The notes below the pieces were generated by a model that was given only the letters and a program-made list of their open reading frames with translations, made no database searches and was not told where the DNA came from. From VRUE01 sp035693025 (lineage in GTDB: Bacteria > Actinomycetota > Thermoleophilia > Solirubrobacterales > 70-9): a DNA stretch of 64,000 nt. The position numbers were made by a program, and so were the translations under genes. Shown here piece by piece: positions 41,818-49,545 of this stretch (its first letter is position 1; the number at the start of each line of letters is the position of its first letter). Location of the stretch: NCBI GenBank assembly GCA_035693025.1, contig DASSHI010000030.1, positions 1 through 64,000 of the forward strand. The letters are read 5' to 3'.

Positions 41818-43776
41818 CTACGCGGTGGCGGCCTGCACCGTGGGTTCGCCGAGCGGCAGGACGATCTCTTCGCTGGAGATCGGCATCGGCGCCGCCGGGC
41901 GGTGGCCGCGCAGACGCTCGTGGCTGCAGACGACGTAGCACCACTCCATCAGGCGCATGCGGGAGGCGGAGTCGATCTCCTCGATCGTCGCCCCGACGAG
42001 GTAGCGACCCTCGGCTTCGCGGCAGGAGCGAACCTCGACCCGGGCGGCGACCTCGTGGGCGCCGCCGCCGGCGTCTTCGAGCTCGAGCAGGACCGCGGGG
42101 CGGTCGCCGACGGCGACGGGGGCGTCGAGCACCAAGCCCACGCCCGCGGCGCTGGCGTCCACGAGGTGGCCGCCGATGTGGCCGTCCGGGGCGAAGCAGT
42201 GGGCGGGGGCGTCGCCCTGGAAGCGGTAGACCTGGCGGCGCTGGTGGCGGCGGCCGACGGCTGACAGGGTGCGCAGGATGCGGCGCAGCTCGATCAGGCC
42301 CAGCAGGGGCACGATCCAGGCAGCGATCCCGGGCAGGTCGGGCAGCGGTCCGACCCCGAAGAGGTCGAGCAGGCGGAGCACCGTGCCCGCGGTCAGGACG
42401 GCGGCGGCCACCAGCACCAGGTGCAGCTTGCGCACCGCGACGATCCCGCCGCCGTCACTGCCCTGCTTCGGCGTCACCTTGAAGGCGGCGCGGCCGGGCA
42501 GGAAGATGCAGCGCAGCGCCCGCGTGTAGATCTCCATCGTCATCAGCTCGTAGTGGGCGGTCTCGCCGATCTTCATGTAGCCGCGGGTGAGGGCCGAGCC
42601 CGCCAGCAGGTTGAGGCTGACCGCGGGCAGCCACAGCGCCGCGAGGGCGACGACGCTGATCTTCATCGGCAGCTCGCCGGTCCACATCACCAGCCCCAGC
42701 GTCGCCAGCAGCAGCAGGCGCATCGGCGGCGCCAGGTAGGCGGCGAGGCTGGCGAAGTAGGAGAGGCGTTGCGCCGGGCGCAGCTCCTTGGCCCGCAGGG
42801 GGGACTCGGGCAGGGTGAAGACGGCGAGGTTGCCGCGCGCCCAGCGGTCGCGCTGCAGCAGATAGCCGTCGAGGTCGTGGGGGGCGAGGCCCTGGACCAG
42901 CACCTCGTCGTGGTAGCGGCTGGTCCAGCCGTGGCGGAGCAGGCGAATCGTCGTGTGGAAGTCCTCGGCGATCGTCTCGGTGGCGACGCCGCCGATCTCG
43001 AGCAGCGCCTCGCGCCGCAGCACCGCCGCCGAGCCGCACCAGTAGGCCGCGCCGCGCCGGTCCTTGCCGGGGCAGACGACGCGGTAGAAGAGCGACTGCT
43101 CGTGGCGGCCGACGACGTAGTGCTGGACCGAGTCGTGGTTGAAGAAGTCGTGCGGGCTCTGCACCAGGGCGACGCGCTCGTCGTCGAAGTAGCCGACCAT
43201 CGCGTCGAGCGCGTCGGGCATCGGCACGTGGTCGGCGTCGAGCATCAGCACCAGCTCGCCGTCCGTGCGCGGAAGGGCGGCGTTGATGTTGCCCGCCTTC
43301 GCGTGGGAGTTGTCGGGCCGGGTCAGGTACTCGGCGCCGGCGGTCTTCGCCAGCTCGGCCATCTCCGGGCGCCGTCCGTCGTCGAGCAGGTAGGTCGTGT
43401 GGGGGTAGGTCAGCGCCCGGCACCCGGCCAGGGTCGCGGCGACGACCTCGAGCGGCTCGTCGTAGGTGCAGACGAAGACGTCGACCTCGCGTCCGGGCGT
43501 CACCGGTGGACGCACCGCCGCCGGCCGCGACCACGAGTACCAGGCGAGCGCGCCGAGCGCCCACAGTCCGTAGATCTCGGTGACCAGCAGCATCGCGTAG
43601 GCGACCGGGCTGGCGCCCTGGCCGCTCCACCCGATTCTCCAGGTCAGGTAGCCGACCCCCCAGAGCAGCGCGCTGACCGCGAGCAGCCGCAGTGGAACAG
43701 GATGGAGGTCGAAGAACCGCCCGATACGGGTCTGCTCGCTGCTTTGCACGATGCCTGCATCGGCGCCGCCGGGCAT
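41818..43776 (-). CDS. Cellulose-synthase-like processive glycosyltransferase (GT2) with PilZ domain
   Basis: A 652-residue membrane enzyme. Two N-terminal helices precede a GT2 domain with VFVCTYDEP, LMLDADHVP (DxD), AETIAEDFHT-like TED motif (TIAEDFHT) and LLQRDRWARGN (QxxRW). Further helices follow (residues 335-530). The C-terminal PilZ domain (RRHQRRQVYRF ... LVDASAAGVGL) would bind cyclic di-GMP as in BcsA. No bcsB/bcsC genes are adjacent, so the polymer is uncertain. Start MPGGADAG is 38 bp from the divergent DUF71 gene. Confidence 0.9.
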   Translation of the reverse strand: MPGGADAGIVQSSEQTRIGRFFDLHPVPLRLLAVSALLWGVGYLTWRIGWSGQGASPVAYAMLLVTEIYGLWALGALAWYSWSRPAAVRPPVTPGREVDVFVCTYDEPLEVVAATLAGCRALTYPHTTYLLDDGRRPEMAELAKTAGAEYLTRPDNSHAKAGNINAALPRTDGELVLMLDADHVPMPDALDAMVGYFDDERVALVQSPHDFFNHDSVQHYVVGRHEQSLFYRVVCPGKDRRGAAYWCGSAAVLRREALLEIGGVATETIAEDFHTTIRLLRHGWTSRYHDEVLVQGLAPHDLDGYLLQRDRWARGNLAVFTLPESPLRAKELRPAQRLSYFASLAAYLAPPMRLLLLATLGLVMWTGELPMKISVVALAALWLPAVSLNLLAGSALTRGYMKIGETAHYELMTMEIYTRALRCIFLPGRAAFKVTPKQGSDGGGIVAVRKLHLVLVAAAVLTAGTVLRLLDLFGVGPLPDLPGIAAWIVPLLGLIELRRILRTLSAVGRRHQRRQVYRFQGDAPAHCFAPDGHIGGHLVDASAAGVGLVLDAPVAVGDRPAVLLELEDAGGGAHEVAARVEVRSCREAEGRYLVGATIEEIDSASRMRLMEWCYVVCSHERLRGHRPAAPMPISSEEIVLPLGEPTVQAATA

Positions 43777-43814
43777 GGCCTTGAGCCTTGAGACGCGGTT
43801 AGGCGGAGTCCGCG

Positions 43815-44561
43815 ATGATTCGCACCATGTCGACTGCACTCTCGGGTCTCGCGGACGTTCCCGTCTGGTGCTCCTGGAGCGGCGGCAAGGACTCGGCGCT
43901 GGCCCTGCACGAGACGATGCAGGCGGGCGCCGAGCCGCGCTTCCTCGTGGCGATGCTGACCGAGGGCGGAGAGCGCTCGCGCTCGCATGGCCTCTCGCGG
44001 GAGTTGCTGGCTGCACAAGCGGCGGCGGTCGGCCTGCCGATCCGCTTCGGGGCCGCGACCTGGGCCGGCTACCGCGAGGAGCTCCTGCGCGTGATGGGGG
44101 AGGGCGCCGCCGGGAGCGGTGCGCGCGCCGGAGTCTTCGGCGACATCGACATGGACGACCACCGTGAGTGGGAGGAGGCGATTTGCGCCGAGGTGGGCAT
44201 GGAGGCGGTGCTGCCGCTTTGGCACCGCGATCGCCGTGCGGTGATCGACCAGCTACTCGCCGCCGGCTTCGAGGCGGTGATCGTCGCCGTCCGCGACGGT
44301 GTCCTGCCGCCGTCATTGCTCGGCCGCACGCTCGACGCCGGTGCGGTCGCCGAGATCGAGGCGGCGGGTGCCGACGCCTGCGGCGAGAACGGTGAGTTCC
44401 ACACCTTCGTCGTCAACGGTCCGATCTTCCAACGGGCGGTTGAGGTGGAGGTCGGGCGCGCGGCTTTGCGGGACGGGGTCTGGTTCGTCGACTTGCTTCC
44501 CCGCTCCGCTCAGGCTGCGACCTCGGCGATGGCGATGTGGCCACCCGATTCACGTCGATAG
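43815..44561 (+). CDS. Dph6-related ATP pyrophosphatase (DUF71 family)
   Basis: A 248-residue PP-loop protein. The nucleotide loop is VWCSWSGGKDSALALHE, followed by the family motifs GLSRELLAAQAAAVG, GAVFGDI-like AGVFGDIDMDDHREWEE, and GACGENGEFHTFVVNGPIF-type DACGENGEFHTFVVNGPIF. Eukaryotic relatives amidate diphthine; bacterial members have unassigned amide-forming roles. The tail (SAMAMWPPDSRR) runs up to a tRNA-Ser gene 21 bp downstream. Confidence 0.88.
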   Translation: MIRTMSTALSGLADVPVWCSWSGGKDSALALHETMQAGAEPRFLVAMLTEGGERSRSHGLSRELLAAQAAAVGLPIRFGAATWAGYREELLRVMGEGAAGSGARAGVFGDIDMDDHREWEEAICAEVGMEAVLPLWHRDRRAVIDQLLAAGFEAVIVAVRDGVLPPSLLGRTLDAGAVAEIEAAGADACGENGEFHTFVVNGPIFQRAVEVEVGRAALRDGVWFVDLLPRSAQAATSAMAMWPPDSRR

Positions 44562-44582
44562 GATTTGGCTTTGCAGTGCCCC

Positions 44583-44669
44583 GGAGGGGTGCCGGAGCGG
44601 TTGAACGGGGCAGTCTCGAAAACTGTTGGCGTCGCAAGGCGCTCGTGGGTTCGAATCCCACCCCCTCCG
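44583..44669 (+). tRNA. tRNA-Ser (anticodon CGA)
   Basis: An 87-nt class II tRNA with acceptor stem GGAGGGG/CCCCTCC, the anticodon loop CTCGAAA, a long variable arm (GTTGGCGTCGCAAGGCGCTC) and T-arm GTGGGTTCGAATCCCAC shared with tRNA-Ser(GGA). The discriminator is G and CCA is not encoded. It reads UCG codons, common in this GC-rich genome. Confidence 0.95.
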
Positions 44670-44698
44670 CTCAGAACCTGCCTCGATTGAGGCCCGCG

Positions 44699-44748
44699 CA
44701 CGTATCCGACTTTGACCACACTTGGGTGGGGTGAATGTCGGATACGTG
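44699..44748. repeat. Palindromic repeat family 1, copy B (50 bp)
   Basis: Arms CACGTATCCGAC and GTCGGATACGTG with a partly complementary interior (TTTGACCACAC, GGGTGGGGTGAAT). The inner ATCCGA and GACCACAC words are shared with copy A at 2698-2745, whereas the outer ACGT replaces GCGC on both arms. It sits between tRNA-Ser and the stop of the convergent sigma-factor gene (44751). Confidence 0.78.
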
Positions 44749-44750
44749 TC

Positions 44751-46022
44751 TTATCGAGGGGGACTAAGCGCCGCAGCCCGCTCCAGCAGTAGCTCGCGCT
44801 CGCGGGTGTTCGCCGTCATCGCCGCGGCGCGCTCCAATTCGGCTCGCGCCTCGGAGGCGCGGCCGAGCTTCGCCAGCAGGTCGGCGCGGACGCTGGGCAG
44901 CAGGTGATAGCCGTCGAGCTCACCGCCCTCGACGAGCGAGTCGACGAGCGCCAACCCCGCCTCCGGCCCGAACGCCATTCCCATTGCGACGGCGCGGTTC
45001 AGCTCGACCACGGGGGAGGGGGTGAGCTGGGCGAGGGCGGCGTAGAGGGCGGCGATCCGCTCCCACTCGGTCTCCGCGGCGCTGCGTGCTCGCGCGTGGC
45101 AGGCGGCGATCGCCGCCTGCAGGGTGTAGGGGCCGAAGGCGCCGCCGCCGAGCGTCTCGGCCCGCCGCAGGGCCGCCAGGCCGCGCCGCACCAGCAGCGG
45201 GTCCCAGCGCGCCCGGTCCTGGTCGAGCAGCAGCACCGGCTCGCCTCCGGGGCCGACCCGCGCCCGGGCGCGCGAGGCCTGGATCTCCATCAGCGCGACG
45301 AGACCGTGCACCTCGGCCTGTTTCGGCGCCAGGGCGGCGAGAACCCGGCCCAGCCGCAGCGCCTCCTCGCAGAGGTCGAGCCGCATCCAGCTCTTCCCGG
45401 CAGTCGCCGCGTAGCCCTCGTTGAAGACGAGGTAGATCACCTCCAGCACCGACGGCAGCCGCTCGTCGAGCTGCTCCCCCTGGGGTGGTTCGAAGCGCGC
45501 ATGCGCCTCCTTCAGCGTGCGCTTCGCCCGCACTATGCGCTGCGCCACCGTCGCCTCCGAGACGAGGAAGGCGCGCGCGATCTCCTCCGTGGCGAGCCCG
45601 CCCAGCAGGCGCAGCGTCAGCGCCACCCGCGCCTCGGTCGGGAGCACCGGATGGCAGCAGGCGAAGATCAGGCCGAGCAGCTCGTCACCGAGCCCCTCCT
45701 CCTCCGCCTCGTGCGCGGCGGCGTCCATCGCCATCCGCATCCCGGCCTCGCGCGCCAGCTGCTCGCGCCGGTCTTCGAACCGCCTGCCCCGCCGCGCCAG
45801 GTCGATCGCGCGGTTCTTAGCCGTGGCCGTGAGCCAGGCGCCCGGGTTCTCCGGGACGCCCGACTCCGGCCACCGTTCCAGCGCCGCAACCAGCGCATCC
45901 TGCGCGAGGTCCTCGGCGAGGCCGACGTCGCCCGTCATCCGCGCCAAACCGGCGATCAGCCTCGGCGACTCGATCCGCCACACGGCCTCGATCGCGCGGC
46001 CCGGCGCGCCGCCGTCGCTCAC
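44751..46022 (-). CDS. ECF42-like RNA polymerase sigma factor with DUF6596/TPR-like C-terminus
   Basis: A 423-residue sigma-70 family protein. Region 2 (RIESPRLIAGLARMTGDVGLAEDLAQDALVAALERWP) and region 4 (LRLLGGLATEEIARAFLVSEATVAQRIVRAKRTLKEA) occupy the first 190 residues. The long C-terminal helical extension (SVLEVIYLVFNEGYAATAGKSW ... LTPSPVVELNRAVAMG) is the hallmark of the ECF42 group, where it is needed for activity. GTG start overlaps the stop of the DGPF gene by 3 bp. No anti-sigma factor is present. Confidence 0.92.
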   Translation of the reverse strand: MSDGGAPGRAIEAVWRIESPRLIAGLARMTGDVGLAEDLAQDALVAALERWPESGVPENPGAWLTATAKNRAIDLARRGRRFEDRREQLAREAGMRMAMDAAAHEAEEEGLGDELLGLIFACCHPVLPTEARVALTLRLLGGLATEEIARAFLVSEATVAQRIVRAKRTLKEAHARFEPPQGEQLDERLPSVLEVIYLVFNEGYAATAGKSWMRLDLCEEALRLGRVLAALAPKQAEVHGLVALMEIQASRARARVGPGGEPVLLLDQDRARWDPLLVRRGLAALRRAETLGGGAFGPYTLQAAIAACHARARSAAETEWERIAALYAALAQLTPSPVVELNRAVAMGMAFGPEAGLALVDSLVEGGELDGYHLLPSVRADLLAKLGRASEARAELERAAAMTANTRERELLLERAAALSPPR

Positions 46023-46426
46023 GTCTGCTCGGGCGGCCTCTCGGAGAGCTGACCGGCTGCCTGCACGTCCTCCGAGAAGTCCTCCATCTCGAAGACGCGG
46101 CGCACCTCGATGAAGTCGTCCTCGCCGGCCGGGCAGCGCAGGGCCCACTCGACAGCCTCCTGCTTGGAGGACGCCTGGATCAGCCAGTAGCCGCCGACGA
46201 CCTCCTTGGCCTCGGCGAACGGCCCGTCGGTTGCGGTTGGCGTGCCGCCGCTGAAGCTCACCCGGGCGCCGTCGGCCGGCGACCGCAGCCCGTCCAGCGC
46301 GAGCAGCACCCCGGCTTTGCTCAGCTCCTCGTTGTAAGCGGTCATCGCCGCGACGTCGTCGGCGCTCGGCTCCCAGTTCTCGGCGCTCGTGTCGATCCCC
46401 GGGTACATCAGCATCATGAATCGCAT
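46019..46426 (-). CDS. DGPF-domain (YCII-related) protein, ECF42 partner
   Basis: A 135-residue protein beginning MRFMMLMYPGIDTSAENW. The DGPF motif appears as TATDGPFAEAKEVVGGYWLIQASSKQEAVEWALRCP, with EVRRVFEMEDF after it. DGPF/YCII proteins are consistently encoded next to ECF42 sigma factors, are usually part of the regulon, and have no known catalytic activity. AAGGAG stands 7 nt before the ATG. It overlaps the sigma gene and is transcribed first. Confidence 0.92.
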   Translation of the reverse strand: MRFMMLMYPGIDTSAENWEPSADDVAAMTAYNEELSKAGVLLALDGLRSPADGARVSFSGGTPTATDGPFAEAKEVVGGYWLIQASSKQEAVEWALRCPAGEDDFIEVRRVFEMEDFSEDVQAAGQLSERPPEQT

Positions 46427-46467
46427 CTTCGTCTCCTTCGCTCGTGGGTTCTTGCCTCTACCCATAC

Positions 46468-46494
46468 GACGAACGAAGAGAGGCTAAATCGACA
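46468..46494 (-). promoter_or_regulatory. Candidate ECF42 promoter before the DGPF-sigma operon
   Basis: On the minus strand TGTCGA (46494-46489) and CGTC (46471-46468) are separated by 17 nt and lie about 42 nt upstream of the DGPF start codon. This matches, from memory, the -35/-10 pattern reported for ECF42 sigma factors (TGTCGA and CGA/TC), so autoregulation is likely. Confidence 0.55.
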
Positions 46495-46513
46495 GGGCCG
46501 AAAATTCCGGGAA

Positions 46514-46560
46514 GCGCCGTAGAGGTTTGAACCGGATAGCGGTTCAAACCTCTACGGCGC
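46514..46560. repeat. Palindromic repeat family 2, copy C (47 bp)
   Basis: A perfect inverted repeat: 20-bp arms GCGCCGTAGAGGTTTGAACC and complement around a 7-nt GGATAGC loop. It lies between the DGPF promoter and the stop of the RTX-like gene, both on the minus strand, where it could terminate the upstream transcript. It shares GCGCCGTAGAG with copies at 13548 and 36806. Confidence 0.9.
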
Positions 46561-46587
46561 AGTGGCCTGCTGAGGGACCGATGCCGC

Positions 46588-47298
46588 TCAGCGACGCGGG
46601 CCTGCCTCGCATTCGTGCGAGCGGCCCCAGCCGGGGAGCCCGTCGCAGCGGTCGTGCCCCTCGCCGCCGTAGAGCTGGTCGCTGCTCGGCCCGCCGTAGA
46701 GCTCGTCACGTCCGCCTTCGCCGTGGCAGCCGTCATGTCCCCGCCCCATACGGCAGACGTCGTTTCCGGGCCCGCCCCAGCAGCCGTCGCTGCCGGCGCC
46801 GGTCCGACAGTAGTCGTTCCCACTGTCGCCCACGCAATCGCTGTTCTGGTTGCCGGTGATGCAGACGTCGTTGCCGCCACCGCCGATGCAGCGGTTACGC
46901 CGCGCCCCTTCCGAGTAGCAGGTATCCGCCTCGCCGTTGCCGATGAACTTGTCCGAGCCGTCGCCGAGATGGGTCGTAAGCGGGATCGGGAGCCGATCCT
47001 CGACTTCGACGAAATCGCCGTGCGGCCCCATGTCGACTTCCACGCTGCCGGCCTGGCGCAGGCTGCAGATGGCGAGCAGCCGGTGGTGGCGCAGGCGGCA
47101 TCCCGTCGGATGGGCGTGGGCCATCCGGCCGTGGACCACCAGGCGCGGGCCGTGCACGCTCAGGCGCAGGGTCGAGCCCGCCGCGCTCCCGTGCACGACG
47201 ATTCGGCCCTGTGGCGTCGCCGCCGCGCTGCCGAGCGTCAGCAGAAACGCGGCAGCCAGGGCGAGGATGACTGTTCCCCGCTTGAAGATCGTGAGCAC
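46588..47298 (-). CDS. Secreted Cys-rich RTX-like (GGxGND) repeat protein
   Basis: A 236-residue exported protein. After a signal peptide (GTVILALAAAFLLTLGSAAA) and a strand-rich N-terminal half, residues 130-235 hold nine or so imperfect nonapeptide repeats such as GGGGNDVCITG, GDSGNDYCRTG, GGPGNDVCRMG and GGEGHDRCDG. This is the calcium-binding parallel beta-roll of RTX proteins, but many repeats carry Cys, suggesting disulfide stapling. GTG 47298 follows GGAG by 11 nt; a GTG at 47328 is possible. No type I secretion genes are near. Confidence 0.82.
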   Translation of the reverse strand: MLTIFKRGTVILALAAAFLLTLGSAAATPQGRIVVHGSAAGSTLRLSVHGPRLVVHGRMAHAHPTGCRLRHHRLLAICSLRQAGSVEVDMGPHGDFVEVEDRLPIPLTTHLGDGSDKFIGNGEADTCYSEGARRNRCIGGGGNDVCITGNQNSDCVGDSGNDYCRTGAGSDGCWGGPGNDVCRMGRGHDGCHGEGGRDELYGGPSSDQLYGGEGHDRCDGLPGWGRSHECEAGPRR

Positions 47299-47369
47299 CC
47301 TAGAACACTCCGCTGACTGAAAAATCACAACCGGCTCGGTTTCGCGCTACGTGCGGTACTTTCTGAGCG

Positions 47370-48857
47370 GTGGCTCGCGATGTATTAGACGAGCATCGCC
47401 TGCGGAGGCTGATCGACGTCGGCAGAGGGCTCGTCGCACAGCTCGATCTGGAGGCGGTGCTGAGCGAGGTCGTCGATGTGGCCCGCGAGCTGACCGGTGC
47501 CCGCTACGCGGCGATCGGCGACCTGCCCGACGGCCTCGCCGAGCACGATTTCCTCGACGTGCCGATCGTCGTTCGCGGCCAGCCCTACGGCAACCTCTAC
47601 CTGGCCGAGAAGGAGGAGGGCGACTTCGACGACGCTGACGCAGAGGCGGTGGCGATCCTCGTCGGATGGGCCGCGGTTGCGATCTTCAACGTGCGTCTCT
47701 ACGCACAGTCCGAGGAAGAGCGCGGCGCGCTCGAGCGCGCCGTCCACGGCCTCGAGGCAACCACCGAGATAGCTCGGGCGGTCGGCGGTGAGACCGATCG
47801 GGCGCGCGTGCTGGAGACGATCGCCAAGCGGGCGCGGGCTCTGGTCGGCGCCCGTTCGCTGCTCGTCCTCCTCCGTGACGGAGCCCGCTGCGAGGTGGTT
47901 GCCGCGGCCGGTGAGGGCGGGGGGGCTTCGATCGGGCGCTACGTTACGGTCGGCGGCGAGTCGGAGGAGGAGGCTTTGACGGCGGTCCGGGGCATCGGGA
48001 TCGAGGCCCGCGCCGCGCTCCCCGCGCCACTCGTCTTCCGCGGCCGTACGCTCGGAGCGATCGTCGCCCTCGACCGGCTCGAGGAAGGCCCTGGCTTCTA
48101 CGCGGAAGACAGGCGGATGCTGACCGCCGCGGCGGCAAGCGCGGCCGCCGCGGTGGCGACGGTGCTCTCGGTTACCAAGGAGCGCCTACGCCAGCGACTG
48201 CTGGCGGCGGAGCACGAGCGGGCGCGCTGGGCGCGCGAGCTGCACGACTCGATCCTGCAGGGAATGGGCTCCCGCCGCCTGCTGCTCTCCTCGGTTCTCA
48301 AGAGCGGCGACCCCGAGCAGTTGCGGGCGGTCGTGGAAGAGGGACTGCACGACGTCGTCCGCGACATCGAGGAGCTGAGAGCCCTGATCACCGAGCTGCG
48401 CCCTGCCACGCTCGACCAGCTCGGCCTCCTCGCGGCCCTGGAAGACCTCCTCGAGCGTTTCGAGCGTACCTCTGGGGTCGAGTTGGACGCCGACGTCGAG
48501 ATCGACGCCGAGCGACTCGGACCGGAGCTCGAGACCGTCCTCTACCGCCTCGTGCAGGAGGCGCTGAACAACATCGCCAAGCACGCCGGCGCGGCACGCG
48601 TCCGGCTGCAGATCCGTTGCGATGCGGACAGGGTCGAGCTGCTCGTCTCCGACGATGGCGCCGGCTTCGATCCGGACGCTCCTACGAGTGGCTTCGGCAT
48701 TGCCGGCATGCGCGAGCGGATCGAGTTGACCGGCGGCGAGCTGCGGATCGAGTCGAAGCAGGGCGGCGGGACCAGGCTGCTCGCCTCCGTGCCTCTCGCC
48801 GCCGATCGGGAAGGCTCAGGTCTCGACCAAGCCCCGGGAGAGCGCACTTTGGACTAG
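47370..48857 (+). CDS. Cytosolic GAF-domain sensor histidine kinase (DevS/NarX-like)
   Basis: A 495-residue kinase without membrane helices. Residues 15-115 are a first GAF domain (LVAQLDLEAVLSEVVDVARELTGARYAAIG ... VPIVVRGQPYGNLYLAEKEEGDF) that lacks its middle. Residues 130-265 are a second GAF domain. The HisKA_3 box is ERARWARELHDSILQGM with the phosphoacceptor His near 291. The HATPase has QEALNNIAKHAGA, VSDDGAGFDPD and GFGIAGMRERI. GTG start. Its 3' end overlaps the convergent response-regulator gene by 42 bp. Confidence 0.9.
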   Translation: MARDVLDEHRLRRLIDVGRGLVAQLDLEAVLSEVVDVARELTGARYAAIGDLPDGLAEHDFLDVPIVVRGQPYGNLYLAEKEEGDFDDADAEAVAILVGWAAVAIFNVRLYAQSEEERGALERAVHGLEATTEIARAVGGETDRARVLETIAKRARALVGARSLLVLLRDGARCEVVAAAGEGGGASIGRYVTVGGESEEEALTAVRGIGIEARAALPAPLVFRGRTLGAIVALDRLEEGPGFYAEDRRMLTAAAASAAAAVATVLSVTKERLRQRLLAAEHERARWARELHDSILQGMGSRRLLLSSVLKSGDPEQLRAVVEEGLHDVVRDIEELRALITELRPATLDQLGLLAALEDLLERFERTSGVELDADVEIDAERLGPELETVLYRLVQEALNNIAKHAGAARVRLQIRCDADRVELLVSDDGAGFDPDAPTSGFGIAGMRERIELTGGELRIESKQGGGTRLLASVPLAADREGSGLDQAPGERTLD

Positions 48858-49442
48858 CTCGGCGCGGCTGGAGACACCGAGCTTCTGCTGGATGTGGGCG
48901 CGGTGAGTCTCCACGGTGCGCACGCTGATGTAGAGCTTTTCGGCGATCTCGGCGTTGGTGTGGCCGAGAGCGATCAGGCGCAGGACGTCGGTCTCGCGCT
49001 CGCTCAGATCGCTCGCCGATTCGGGTTCGGCCGCGAGCTTCGCGCCGAGCGCGGGCTGTAGATAGGTCTCTCCGGCGGCGGCTCGGCGGATCGCCTGGAC
49101 CAGCTCGTCGTCGGCCGCCTCCTTGAGCACGTAGCCGAGCACCCCCAGCTGCAGCGCCTGGCGGGCGAAGGCGGGCTCTTTTTGCATCGTCAGGACGACG
49201 ATCTTCGTATCGGGTGAAACGTCCCGCATCTCCGGAATCGCCTCCAAGCTGGGCTTTCCGGGCATGTTCAGGTCGAGGATCAGCACGTCCGGCTTGTGCC
49301 CCCGCAGGTAGCGCACGGCGCCCTCGGCGTCCTCCGCCTCGGCGACGACCTCGAAGTCCGACTCCTCCTCCAGCAGCAACCGAAGCGCCCGGCGCACGAC
49401 CGTGTGGTCGTCGGCCAGAACGATCGAGACCCCCTGCCCCAT
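48816..49442 (-). CDS. NarL/FixJ-family response regulator
   Basis: A 208-residue regulator. The receiver domain has VLADDHTVVRRAL (acidic pair), phosphoacceptor Asp57 in LILDLNMPGK, the Thr in VVLTMQKE and the Lys in GYVLKEA. The LuxR-type HTH is LSERETDVLRLIALGHTNAEIAEKLYISVRTVETHRAHI near residues 145-185. It is the natural partner of the convergent histidine kinase, although on the opposite strand. The two genes overlap tail to tail by 42 bp. Confidence 0.93.
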   Translation of the reverse strand: MGQGVSIVLADDHTVVRRALRLLLEEESDFEVVAEAEDAEGAVRYLRGHKPDVLILDLNMPGKPSLEAIPEMRDVSPDTKIVVLTMQKEPAFARQALQLGVLGYVLKEAADDELVQAIRRAAAGETYLQPALGAKLAAEPESASDLSERETDVLRLIALGHTNAEIAEKLYISVRTVETHRAHIQQKLGVSSRAELVQSALSRGLVET

Positions 49443-49545
49443 AGCTGTCGATCCTAGCCGCCGCTCAAACCGCTATCTGGGTGCATGCCGATCGCGTCCC
49501 ATGGCGGGCGGGGCTGGAAACAAACGATTCTCTAGAATCGAAGCC

